Shown piece after piece: positions 47,421-58,946 of a stretch of DNA of 64,000 nt. Source of the stretch: Buddleja alternifolia (lineage: Eukaryota; Streptophyta; Magnoliopsida; Lamiales; Scrophulariaceae); contig CM033402.1 of the NCBI GenBank assembly GCA_019426215.1, positions 7,999,246 to 8,063,245 of the forward strand, read 5' to 3'. A program made the translations under genes and the position numbers. A model generated the notes under the pieces. That model saw only the letters and a program-made list of their open reading frames with translations, made no database searches and had not been told where the DNA came from. Each line of letters starts with the position of its first letter. Positions within the stretch are counted from its first letter, which is position 1.

Positions 47421-50400
47421 ATGCAGAGCCTCAACTTGAACTTGAAGGGTTTATCTCAAAACCCACCACCACTACCAATCACACCTTCTTCTTCCTCTTT
47501 AACTTTCTTCAATCTTAGGACCGCTGCTTCTTTTCCTCCAATGAATCACAACTCTAATAACACTTTCCTCAAGCTTCATAAATCTCATTGCAGCGCCTCT
47601 TTGGAAGTTCAACAGCCTTCTCCCAGGTACACTACTATCAATTCAGTTCAATTCAATTCAATTCAGAGTGTGTGTGTGTGTGTGTGTGTTCTTCATGTAT
47701 GCTTTGTTTTCCAATTCAAGAAAGAAATAGGGACCGGCTGGCTAATGGGTTTTTGATAATATTTGGTTTCTTATTCTTGATTATATTGAGGCAGTCTTAA
47801 TTACTTTATCTGGGTTCTGCTGCATTATCTAACATACTAGGAGCCTATATGCAATACTACTAGATTAACCTTTCTAGAATAAGCCTCTTTTTTCCTTTTT
47901 CTTTTTTAGAGGAAAAAAAATACATGTTACGGAGGTACCATTTCAGATTTTTTAGATAATTGAAAAATAAATCAATTAGAATTTGAGGCACTACCAGGTT
48001 TTATGATTCATTGTGCACAATATTTGATTACAGGGACACTGATTTACAGGTCCACCGACTGCCACAAACGGTTGTGGGTGTTCTTGGTGGAGGGCAACTA
48101 GGTCGTATGTTGTGCGAAGCAGCTTCCCTGATGGCAATAAAGGTGATCATTCTGGATCCAATGGAGAATTGTCCAGCCACTAACCTATGCCATTATCACA
48201 TGGTCGGAAGCTATGATGATAGTGCTAATGTTGAAGAATTTGCCAAAAGGTTGGATTTTAAAAGCTTGCATTGTTTCTTTTGCCTTTCCAGTAAAAACGA
48301 CTTTTGATGTACTAATTAGGATTGGGGTTATAGATGTGGAGTATTAACTGTCGAAATTGAGCATGTTGATGTTGCAACTCTTGAGAAACTTGAACAACAA
48401 GGGGTGGATTGCCAACCTAAAGCTTCAACAATCCGGATTATCCAGGTCAGCATTTCTTTCCACACCTTAACTGATATGAAGCTTTATTTCCTTATCGAAG
48501 GCATATGAAAAATTCGGATATTTTTATTGTGCCTATTTTGGCATTTTAATTTTACTATCTTATGCATCTTAAAAATTGTGTTCAATTCCCTGTATTCTTA
48601 GTTTTTTTAAGTTTCTAGCTCCTTAATGCTTCTGCATATAGACTGGTTGCTAGTTTTTATATTAGTGGATTTATTTTGAAGAACATTTTTGTTATGTACA
48701 TTATTAAATTTGAAATTTCGAATATGTAAATAATTCTAGTGTGGTTAAATAATTTGGAGTTGCAAAAATAAAAATGTTAATTTGGAGTTGCAAAAAAAAA
48801 AATGTTTAGATACACTTCTTGATCTAAAACTGCAACTTTGTATAGTATTATGTATTAAATTGCACATATGTGGTGAATATATATGTGTTTATGTGTAAGA
48901 TTCAGTTAATTCGTGAAGCAAATATTAGGGACTTCTGCATGCAACTTCTTGCTACCTGTATACTTACTTTCAATAACATGTTTATGAACAGGATAAATTC
49001 CTTCAGAAGGTTCATTTTTCTCGACATGCAATTCCACTGCCTAAATTCATGCAGGTAATCACACAGTGAAAAAGATTATGAACTTGAAAAATTATAAATT
49101 TGATGAAATAAAAAAAAAATGTGTACTTGTCTAACAAAAGAATCTTTCTTCCATGGTAAATGTCCGAGTCAGATAGATGATCTCGAAGGAGCTAAAAGAG
49201 CTGGAGACCTCTTTGGTTACCCACTTATGATAAAGAGCAAAAGACTGGCTTATGATGGACGAGGAAATGCTGTTGCTAAAAGTGAAGAGGAGATTTCTTT
49301 AGCAGTAAACGGTAAATTCACTGAAAAGGACTTCGAGATGCATAAACTTTTTTCGTGTTGTTACATCAAATTCTCTGGTTGAGTCTATCAGCACCAAATT
49401 ATGTACTCCAGTTCCTTGATGAATCAGGACTTTTTTGTGTGTAGTAGCTTCGATGCTTGGTTTTGATTGTTGAGCTTTATAATGTATAAATTTAGATTCC
49501 AAGTAACTTGGCTTGTTTGGACCTGGTTTGAATTTTCTACTTATTATGGAACATGAATGCTATCTTAGTAGGGAAAGGATTAGGTACCGAAACCTGATGA
49601 TTTGACTGCTGAAAAGAATGCTTTTTCTGCATTATGCTTCAGCAATCAGTTTCTTATATTTTAGATACAGTATCTAAGTTTTAGTTAATTATAACTTAGA
49701 GTACCGCGGCAGATCAAACTGATCTTTCTTTATTGAGGTGATTTAAACTGGGATGAAACTAGAAGTAGACTGTCTTGGTTTTGCAGTATACAAAGGGGAA
49801 AGAGCATCTTGAACATAATATGCTGCTTCCTGTTTGCAAAAATAAATTAATTAGGTTTTCATTTATTGGTCCCTTTTAATGGTTTTTTGATTTTTTCACA
49901 ATAGTTATTTAACTAACTTGCCACCAATTTGCAGCCCTTGGAGGATATGCTCGTGGTTTATATGTCGAGAAATGGGCACCATTTGTGAAGGTTAGCTTAT
50001 GTTGGGACATTACCTTCTATATATTTTTAATCTAAATCATTGACAACTAAGCTAGCAGTAGATTATGTTATGTACAATAGTGTGTATTCTGGTTTGCTCC
50101 TTAACAATCTAAACATGCAGAAAACATTTCTGTATCATTTTAGGCTATGGGCTCTCAACTTTTTGCTTGATTGTTGAGTTTACTCTGAGGGTGGTAAGCC
50201 AACTATTTAATATCTATAGAAGTCTCAATCGAGGGATAAGACAAGTGTTAAGGATCCCGATTATGCTAGTTCAACAGAAAGAGAAGTCACATCCTCGTCC
50301 TGCTCCAGGTGGAAATGGATTTGAAGAGAATGAAATTATATAAGAGTTGAGTGGCCTACAAGACTGCTTTGACGTTGGCCTTCTATTTAATATGCTATTG

Positions 50401-53400
50401 CCTTGACCTCTGATTTTTACTGGGTGGTACAATTGCTTTATGCTAGTAATTATCCAATTTCTGTTTATAGAGTGTTTTAATCACAGAAACACCTGGCTGT
50501 TTCAAATTTTTTTCTTTTTTTAACTATATAAATATTGGTTGTATTGTCGTGCTTAGAAAAAGGAACAAGTGGAGTTACATGGAAGTATTTTGTAGGTGAG
50601 TTTTGAAGAATGTCAAAATTTGAACTTAGCATCCTGGGGAAGAAATTTGGCTATGGACACATTTTGTTTGTTAGGTCAAAGTTTGAGATAGACACAAAAC
50701 ATATGTGCATTTATCTAGTTATATTCTTTTATTTGTATGTATAGTATATGGTATACAGGGTTTGGACTTCGGAATGCATGTGATCTATTTTTTTTTTATT
50801 TTTTTGCAACACAGGAGCTTTCTGTGATTGTGGCAAGAGGAAGAGATAATACTATGCTATGTTATCCTGTTGTAGAAACTATCCACAGGAAAGATGATTG
50901 CTCTGTTGAATATATTTCTATTTCCATATTTATTTGAAGATATAGTTAATTTATAGAACTAGTGCTTGCGTATGCATTTTACTGTTTGTTATTCATACTT
51001 GTTGACGTTTTGTACTAAGTTACATTTTTGTTATATCTTTCTTACTTGCAGGGAGAACATTTGTCACATTGTTAAGTCACCTGCACATGTATCGTGGAAG
51101 ACTCAGAAACTTGCAACAGATGTTGCATGCAAGGCTGTGAGTTCATTGGAAGGTGCTGGCGTGTTTGCTGTTGAATTGTTTTTGACAGCTGATGGTCAGG
51201 TTTGTACATTGATGTTTCAGTGACTTTTTTACAGTCAAAATAAACGGAGTTGGATTTTTCTTTTTTCTCGTTTTATTACTCCTTTCTTGTTTTCTTCATT
51301 ATTTTAAATGGATTTACCAATAGCTTTATTTGTCTATTCAAGAAAAAGCTCTGTATTCATTCTGGGAATATAAATGATTGATAAAATATTTGTGTATATT
51401 CTTTCAATAAAACCTTTTTAGAAATGGATTAATTTACAGAGTAATGTAGCATCTTTACTTCATCTTTATGTAGACACCTATATGAATGTAGTTAAATAGC
51501 TTTTGCAGTTTTGCATCAACTGATCGTAGTTAAGCTTTCATTCTCCTCAGGTCTTACTGAATGAAGTGGCTCCTAGACCTCATAATAGTGGACATCACAC
51601 GATTGAGTCCTGTAATACTTCACAATATGAGCAGCATTTAAGGGCTGTTCTTGGACTTCCACTTGGTGACCCATCTATGAAGACTCCAGCTGCTATCATG
51701 TATAATATACTCGGTGAAGATGAGGTAGGTTTACTCTTCAACAAAAATAATAATCATCCCCGAACAACATGAATATAAAGGAAAAATCCAAAAAAAACAA
51801 AAGATTACGTTAGTGCCTGTTAAATGAAGCATTTAATTTCTGCAGAAAAATAAAACTTGCTATATATGTTGTCACCATTACTTCTTCAGTGTAAGAAATA
51901 CTTTAAACTAACAAATATGCTATTTTATTGATGTAGATTATTAGCTCAGCCAATATATGACAAACTCCTTTTGGTGGGTACTATTTGTATATCTGTTGCT
52001 GGCCTTACCTCGTTTTGAATGATGATTCAGGATACTATCTAAAATCTCGAAGAAGTAGATTGAAAGAAGATTTTTTAACAATTTTTCAGATAGGTGGTGA
52101 AGAGTAGAATATGACTAAAACCTCAAAGAAGGAGATCAAAAGATAGATCTTTTAATGAATGTTCCAATAGAGCAAAATCTGACTTACAAAGTTGACATAT
52201 CAGTAAAAACCGAGGTGATTATTTACTTGGAAGGTCCGGTGTGGGGGGGAGGGGGGAGAGAAAGTTTCTCCCAGCTCATTAAATCAATATTGTCGACCTG
52301 TGTCTTCAGTGTTCTTTTCATGTTGTGCCTCACAATTCTGTATACAGGGAGAACCAGGTTTCGTTATTGCTAATCATCTTATCGGGAGGGCATTGAGAAT
52401 TCCAGGGGCATCAATTCATTGGTATGACAAACCAGGTTGGTCAATGCTGAAGCCATTTCTTGCATATAACTCATTTCTATTCTATATATCTCAGTTACAA
52501 ATTTCAATTATACAACTTTTCAGAGATGAGGAAGCAAAGAAAGATGGGCCACATCACACTTATCGGCCCTTCTATGGGCATTGTTGAAGCACGGTTGAAA
52601 TCCCTGTTGAGCGAAGAAATAAATGATGACCAGCCTGCAGGTCAGTTGTGTTATTTGAATTTATACTTTATGCTCTGAGTGAATTTGTAGGATGTTACAC
52701 CCCTCTTGAATTGATGGTATGGATAGAGAACAAAATGAATTCATATTTAGAAGATTATCCCATTTTTTTTATTTTTTTGCATTGGAAGTTCCTTTAGGCA
52801 CTATTGTTTATTGAGAAGAAAAGGTTTGCTTGTTGCTCATAATAACTTAACCATGACCATTCCACAACGTTCTTCCGGAACTATATATTTGTTTCTGTTA
52901 TTTATTTATATCTTCTTTATTTTGGTATCTTATATGCCCTTCCGCTCTCTCTCTGTTGTTATCAGCTGTTCAATTTTTATCAATTTTCCAATTTATAGAC
53001 GACATCTTGTGGAAAATGTGAACTTCTTTGCTTTAAGTGTTTTTGTTTGGCAAAGTAGAGGCCATTAATAGGCATTAACATTTCACGGGTGACGGTTCTG
53101 CAAGAAACTGTAGTTTCTTCAATTTCTTCATTTGTATTATATTACAACTTATCTCTCGTCATAACCGTCACTGATTGCAGTAGCAAGAGTTAATTTGGGC
53201 AACATTTAGGCCTTAGCTTCCTTCCTAGTTGTGCCTGGAAGAAGTTGGATTGCGTTGTTCACTGAACTCTTGGTGAACTTGTTTGAGGAGCGACATAAAA
53301 AATTGTGGTGATTGCATTGTGGTCATTTGCAATAGCAAATCTTTGCTGAGTCTGCATTTTCCTTTAGACTAGTTTTGGTAAACTTGGTAATTCATTCTAC

Positions 53401-54331
53401 TGCAGACGCACCACGTGTTGGAATCATAATGGGCTCTGATTCTGACCTTCCTGTTATGAAGGATGCTGCAAAGATTTTAAGAGAGTTCAATGTGCCTGCA
53501 GAGGTTATTTATTTCCATCAACTGCAACTTTTGTAATTTTGTTGTTTATACAATTGATGATTATTTGCATTAAATAACAGGTAAGAATAGTCTCAGCTCA
53601 TCGGACCCCTGAAATGATGTATTCTTATGCTTCATCTGCTCGGGAGCGTGGTATCCAGGTTATCATTGCTGGTGCCGGAGGAGCCGCTCACTTGCCAGGT
53701 CTCTAATATTAGGACATCTATTTTTTGATTATTTTCATCAGATAAATATTTGAGGAAGATATCTCCCTTTCTTGACTTTGATTAGGCATGGTAGCTGCAT
53801 TGACCCCCTTGCCTGTGATTGGTGTTCCTGTACGTGCATCTACATTAGATGGACTTGACTCCCTCTTGTCAATTGTACAGGTACTTATTCCCTTTTTTGT
53901 CTTCTTTCAATTTTTTTCCCTTCAATTTAAGTCAAATATGCTATTTAAATCTCTACCACCATATGTTTATGGGCTTTCTGGACATGATTATAAATAATCG
54001 ATCCTCACTTTTGTGTGCTTTTGTAGATGCCAAGGGGAGTTCCAGTTGCAACAGTAGCTATAAACAATGCAACAAATGCTGGTTTGCTGGCAGTAAGGTT
54101 GCTAGGAATTAGTGACATTGACTTGCAAGCTAGGTGCGTCTCTCTCTCTCTCTCTGAACAAAAATTTTCTTATTTTTCTTTTGGTAATTATTTGTCTTGG
54201 AACTATAAAGTGATGTGTTTGATCCTTCATCGTGTAGGATGGCCCAATACCAAGAAGATAGACGAGATGAAGTTTTGGTAAAGGGAGATAAGCTGGAAAA
54301 AGATGGCTGGGAAGACTACTTAAAGGCATGA
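47421..54331 (+). CDS. Phosphoribosylaminoimidazole carboxylase (PurK-PurE fusion), plastid type
   Basis: Acts in de novo purine synthesis, converting AIR to CAIR; the plant enzyme joins an ATP-grasp PurK-like half to a PurE mutase/carboxylase half and is plastid-located (family knowledge). Sixteen exons were read: 47421-47626, 48034-48249, 48334-48445, 48992-49054, 49173-49311, 49935-49990, 50815-50888, 51052-51199, 51551-51724, 52348-52435, 52524-52640, 53406-53503, 53581-53698, 53786-53880, 54027-54133, 54238-54331. They sum to 1905 bases (634 residues) without a stop. Residues 1-68 are Ser/Pro/Asn-rich and low in acids, as in a transit peptide. PurK shows [12 protein letters not shown] at about 84-95; PurE shows GSDSD (474-478), SAHRTP (502-507) and [10 protein letters not shown] (528-537). 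All introns are GT-AG except intron 7, whose donor reads GA. The upstream TTG in frame is not used; the ATG at 47421 is the first. Confidence 0.93.
47666..47690 (+). repeat. GT microsatellite in intron 1
   Basis: A GTGTGT run of about 11 units in the first intron of the AIR carboxylase gene, preceded by four TTCAA/ATTCA repeats (47640-47664). Confidence 0.9.
50889..51051 (+). other. Intron 7 of AIR carboxylase with GA donor
   Basis: Exon 7 ends ATCCACAG and the intron starts GAAAGATG where GTAAGATG would be expected; the acceptor TTACTTGCAG is normal. Joining at this place restores the conserved IHRENICH text and keeps the whole coding sequence in frame. The nearby GT at 50904 would join out of frame. 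So either a rare functional GA-AG intron, a true splice-site mutation, or a base error. Confidence 0.75.
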
Positions 54332-54948
54332 GGGGAGCAGCTAATTGTTAAAAAACTGGTACAATAGTTAATGCAATGATGAAACAGAATTGATGTCAGG
54401 CAAAAAGCTAGAGTTGTGGAAACAATTCAGCCCATAATTTTGTATAATACGTAATCGGGAAAAGTAGACTCTGTCTTTCTAAGGTGAAGCAATCTATTTG
54501 ATGCCTTTTGTTACTCAGAGAGAACATTATTGTTCTTTTTCTGTCCATCTTTTTTACATTCTCTTTTGTTTGCTTGCAGCTTTCCAATCAATTCTCAAGC
54601 TTCATTTGACAAAAGAGGTGATCCTTCGTATTTATATCTCGATTTTCTCATGTAATATTGTAGTACCACACTGTAGGGAGTTTATTTTGTCACATGTGCC
54701 CATTCTTGTTCTTCAACATGTGAAAAGACAAAGATAGATCCACTTGCGTGGAATTGGTTTCATGATCAAAGGGTCGAGTGAGCTTATACTAAAACAATTT
54801 ATTTTTGCTTTTAGTACCAAACTGGACAAGTCAAAGGTACACTTATTATTCTACAGGGTTCAACATTTTGAACATGGCTAGAAATTGCCATGGAATGTGT
54901 TTGTTTGAGTTTAAGGTGCATTGCAATTGATATTGAAATGTGTCTTTC
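54332..54948 (+). other. 3' flank of AIR carboxylase, includes the 3' UTR
   Basis: Non-coding sequence after the TGA at 54329-54331. Nothing else is recognised; the poly(A) site cannot be placed with confidence. Confidence 0.5.
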
Positions 54949-54960
54949 AGAAGTTCTCTT

Positions 54961-55382
54961 GATGGTGGTGACTTTTTAGTCTTGTTTTTTAGGCGTGTAT
55001 AACTACCAGTTTTAGGATATTGAGAGGGTATTATCTAAGTTCAGAGCATAATGGCTCATGTTTCGCTCTAAGCCCTATTTTACTCGAGGAAAGGTCCTAA
55101 GGGGTGCTTGTCACCTGGTGTCTCCAAACCGTCTGGTTAGAGAATCATCGACTAAATCTTGTTACATGGATATTTTAGTCGGCTCACTGTGGGAAACATT
55201 GCACGAGCTACAAGGCTCTTTTCTTGGATTAACGCTTCGATTTATATCTTAATTTCTGGTAGGATCGCCTAAGGTGTTGGTTCTAGTCACCGAGAGCTAG
55301 TTGTCAGTGCCAAGGGATTTTCCTTGATCACTTTTATTTGTAATCTTTTTTCTTTAATGCAATTGGTTTTCCCAAAAAAAAA
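54961..55382 (+). mobile_element. LINE/SINE-like retroposon with A tail and 12-bp duplication
   Basis: AGAAGTTCTCTT stands at 54949-54960 and at 55383-55394. Between them are 422 bp ending in an A run (55373-55383). Just before the tail the text TTTTATTTGTAATC...TTTAATGCAATTGG resembles 3' ends of plant L1-type LINEs, so a strongly 5'-truncated LINE is the favoured reading. The 64-codon frame at 55058-55252 is not recognised. Confidence 0.75.
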
Positions 55383-55616
55383 AGAAGTTCTCTTAACGAA
55401 CACATTCGACTGTGTAGTAGCTGTGTGTGAACTTTCATGTAATTCGGTTGAGGTACAGCGGGTTTATATTCAATTCGCTGCTGTTGATGCCCGTGCCTAT
55501 GCACTGGATTACGACTAGGATAAAAGAATGCTAAATCCTCGACCTGGTATTATGTGTACTCTAGAAGTTTTAGCCGATACTCTGAGATAATTCAAGCTGA
55601 ACAAGGTGATTAATTT

Positions 55617-56529
55617 TAGGGTAATTACATTAATTACCTCTTATTTAGTGTAATTATAGGTCAAATCCCTTGTTTTGAGTTTGTATCATAATCTATATAT
55701 TGTTTAAATTTGATTAATCACGTCCATAGATCTAAAAGATATCAATGGTCCAAATTAAACATATTATATTTAATTATTTATTTTATTAAAAATAATGTTT
55801 TATATATAAATATATACTTATCAATTTATAATGTATAAAGATATATTAAATATATATAAATAATATATATACATAATTATATGTATGTATACCTACAATC
55901 GGCTACCACCCCACACCACCACTCGTCACGCCGCCGGTTTCCCGCCGGACCACTGTCGATCTTCACCTTGTACAGCCACTGCTGTCCACGTCCAAAACGT
56001 CGCCGCCTTCTTCAAGCGCCATCCCCGCCCATGCCCAAAACGCCGCTCCGCCTTCTTCAAGCCAGAAACGCCGTCGTCATTGCTCATTCTGCAAATGTAA
56101 AACGCCATCGCCACCCTCTGCAAATTGAAATGATGTTGCGACACTGCCTCTGCAAATCAAAGCAAACATTGTCGCGTCTCCGCCTCTGCAAATCAAAGCA
56201 AACACTTTCGCTTCTCCGCCTTTGCAAATCGAAGTTGTTGTCGCCGTATTCGTTCGCCATATCTCATCGAGTAAAGGGTTTTAGTTTGGAGGAGGAGGAA
56301 GAAGAAGAAGAAAAAGAAATAAACAAATAAATAATAAAATAGAAATAGAAATAAATATATGTAAATACCTTAATTTGATAAGGGTATTTTAGTCTTTATA
56401 AAAAAAATTACAGGCTAAAATGTTCGGGGGCGGCTGTGTGTATAATTTAAATTTTCTTGGGGGGGTTTCTAATAAAAAAATTCACAAGAAGGTAAATGCC
56501 CAATTCAATGGGTTATATGTATTTATCCC
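55617..56529. mobile_element. Possible TIR element with GC-rich core
   Basis: Left end AGGGTAATTACATTAATTACC and reversed right end TGGGATAAATACATATAACC are weakly inverted. The core (55890-56260) is GC-rich and carries a 36-bp unit, CTCTGCAAATCAAAGCAAAC..., about three times (56147, 56183, 56219). An open frame over the core (55881-56330) reads low-complexity Arg/Leu/Lys-rich text and I do not regard it as a real gene. Confidence 0.4.
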
Positions 56530-56537
56530 AAAAGAAA

Positions 56538-57155
56538 ACCTTACTAAGGTAATTTGCCAGCGTTTATGTCACTAGCATGATTGCTTTATCAACTCTGTAG
56601 TGTTTTGCCCTAGTTGGGACGGGGTCATTTTATGCCACACCGGTACCAATGGTCCCGGTGTGGTGTATACCATTGGATCCCCCAATAGGGGGTATTTACT
56701 AAAATACCTCCTCATCCAGTGATATACATCACACCGGGACCATTGGTACCGGTGTGGCATAGAATTTTCCGTTGGGACGTTCCTAATCCTAGCATGATTG
56801 CTTTATCAACTTTTTTATTCATTTCTTTTATTTTTTGGTAATTAATTGATTGCTTTCTCAATTTGCGGATTCAACTAATTTTAAATTTTTTTCGTTGTCC
56901 TAAAATACACTAATTTTATACAACTTAATTTACAAAACCCTACTAAGGTAATTTATCAGCGTTTATGTTGCGTGTAAGCCCGTAGATCCAGTCTTTAGTA
57001 TTTTGCCCTAGTTGGGAAGTTCCTATGATGATTGTTTTTTCAACTTCTTTTTACTTTTCTTTCACTTTTTGGTAATTAATTAATTGCTTTCTCACTTTGC
57101 GGATACTACTAATTTAAATATTTTTCAGTTTCCTAAAATACACTAATTTTGTAGA
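56538..57155. repeat. Segmental tandem duplication, about 390-base unit
   Basis: The order CTACTAAGGTAATTT(G/A)(C/T)CAGCGTTTATGT, TTTTGCCCTAGTTGGGA, GATTG(C/T)TTTATCAACTT, TTTTTGGTAATTAATT(G/A)ATTGC, TTGCGGAT, CCTAAAATACACTAATTTT is present from 56538 to about 56921 and again from about 56935 to 57155. Copy one alone contains the 149-bp MITE at 56622-56770. Confidence 0.88.
56622..56770. mobile_element. Mutator-type MITE, 149 bp, 9-bp target duplication
   Basis: Flanked by GTTGGGACG (56613-56621 and 56771-56779). The element is almost one palindrome: ATGCCACACCGGTACCAATG on the left returns inverted on the right, with GGTCCCGGTGTG next to it. Tips are GGGTCATTTT and, reversed, GGAAAATTCT. 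A 9-bp duplication points to the Mutator superfamily. The second tandem copy of the host segment lacks it, showing the empty site. Confidence 0.9.
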
Positions 57156-57587
57156 ATATTCATCGAAAGTTCGATCGAAACCCGAAACTTTCATCAAAAT
57201 TTGAAATTTCTCGAAATTTAAAAATAAGATTAAATTATTTTGCATAATCCAGCAAAATTTCGGTCGAAACTCGAAATTCAAAGATAATATTAAATTACTT
57301 GTATTTGATTTAAATATTAATGTTTAATTATAACAAGTAAAAATTAATTTTTAGGTATTCTTTTTATTTCTTTGAGACCACAATTATCGGAGTATAACGA
57401 TTTTAATCCTAAAAATTTCATAAGATTTCGAATAATATATTTTATGAAAATTGTATGTGTTTTGATTTAGTGAAATTTTAAAGCTATTTAATCATCACTT
57501 TACTTTCAAATCCTATTACTTTTAAATTTTTTGTCACGGATTTTACTCATACTAATTAACAAAACTCACTATATATACATTATACAT
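57156..57587. other. Spacer, nothing recognised
   Basis: AT-rich; a CGAAAyTyyGAyyGAAA phrase recurs (57165-57290), otherwise no feature. Confidence 0.45.
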
Positions 57588-58946
57588 AGGGATGTTCACG
57601 ATTTGGTTAACCGACCGAACCGAACCGAACCGAAAACCGACATTTCAGTTCGAACAGAAACCGAGTCAAAATTTTTGGTTCGGTTTTCGATTTTGATTTT
57701 CCGAAAATTCCGATTTTCGATTTTCATTGGTCAGTCAACCAAACTAAACAGAAAATCAAGATGTTATAAATCATATATAATTTTATATTTATAAAGGGGA
57801 TTATTATGGGATTTCTATAAATTTTAGGGGCTAAAATAAAAGGTTTTTAAAATCCAACTCAATTACCTCACCCACACAGTCACGCTCCGCCTCAACTAGG
57901 GGTGTAACTTGAGCCAAACCGACTCGCGAGCTTAGCTGGCTCGGCTCAAATGAGCTCGAGCTCGAGCCTCTTTCCCTCTGAAAAAAGCTCGCAAGCCGGC
58001 TCGCGAGCTCCCTTTATTATAATTTTTTAATTAATATATATATATATATATATTATAATATCTATATATTAAAATAATAATATAATTTACTAAAATTAAA
58101 AAAAAACTACCTAATATCTATCTGATAGAGAAATAGCACAGCAAAAGCAGCCGAAAATGAAGAACTCTTGGCCCTCTTCTTCCTTTCAAATCGCCACCAC
58201 CTCCCAACCAAAATACGGCGTCTGAAAGCTAGCAACCACCGGGCACAACCTTCCACCACCATCCTCAACGGTTCACGTTCCACCTTCGGCCTCCAGCAAC
58301 GCAGAAAGATTGACGCTTGCACTCTTCACCACCGTAGCTGGCGCTTGCCTTGTCGCCACCACTTCGAGCCACCGCCGCTCATCATTGCTTCAAAACCGCC
58401 ATCAACGTCAAGAGAGCACCATTCTCCTACCCCTGTTGTGACAAATTATAAGATTTTCTTTTTTCTTTTTCTTTCTTCTGTCTATATTTGGGTGTAAACA
58501 GGCTCGAGCTCGAGCCGAGCTGGTTTTCAACTGTCGAGCTCAAGCTCGAGCTCCTCAAAGTCGAGCTCGACGAGTTCGAGCTCATGTGTCGCCAAGCTCG
58601 ACTCGAGCTCGGCTCATTTACACCCCTAGCCTCAACTCTCTCTCAAACTCTCTGCCTAAGCTTCAACACTTCAAATCTCCTCTCCTATTCCTTATTCCTT
58701 TTTTCAAGCCCTAGGTAAGAAATTATAGTGGTATTCTGTTTGTAATTTCTTCATTTTGTTTTGCATTGTAAAATTACAGTGGATTTTTTTAATATTTTTT
58801 TTCCAAAATTTGGTTAACCATTAAGAAATGAAATCCAATCGGTTAAAATCGAACCGGCCTGGCCTTTACGGTTCGGTCTTGGTTCTGGACTTTGTCAAAC
58901 CAAAATTTCAATTGGGTCGGTTTGGTTTGAACCGATTGAATATGTA
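57588..58946. mobile_element. hAT-like outer element split by a second hAT element
   Basis: Left end TAGGGATGTTCACGATTTGG with repeated CCGAACCGAACCG, right side GGTTCGGTCTTGG ... GGTTTGAACCGATTGAAT ... GTACAC, i.e. inverted CGGTTC-rich subterminal blocks. Tips of the type TAGGG(A/G)TGTWCA are typical of plant hAT MITEs. The right tip has decayed and no duplication could be verified. The element at 57897-58628 lies inside. Confidence 0.55.
57897..58628. mobile_element. hAT-type element, 732 bp, 8-bp target duplication
   Basis: Flanked by GCCTCAAC (57889-57896 and 58629-58636). Tips are TAGGGGTGTAACTTGAG and, reversed, TAGGGGTGTAAATGAGCC, followed by CGAGCTCGAGC-rich blocks. Same family as 16523-17212. 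The middle (58130-58440) is GC-rich with a 109-codon open frame (58168-58497) reading Arg/His/Pro/Ser-rich text, perhaps captured host DNA; no domain recognised. Confidence 0.92.

Noticed and set aside
48870..53068. Short open frames within AIR carboxylase introns
   Set aside because: They span exon-intron borders or lie in T-rich intron sequence; only the exon parts match the enzyme.
47421..54331. Bacterial-looking purK and purE, possible contamination or transfer
   Set aside because: The gene has 15 introns and a transit-like N-terminus, as in the usual plant fusion enzyme; this is normal plant biology.
55881..56330. 149-codon open frame rich in Arg, Leu, Lys and Cys
   Set aside because: It comes from a GC-rich core with a 36-bp tandem unit inside a transposon-like sequence; no domain and no orthologue-like text.
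58168..58718. Two open frames of 109 and 76 codons
   Set aside because: The first lies inside a hAT element and reads low-complexity His/Arg/Pro/Ser; the second crosses the element border and reads the GAGCTC-rich end.
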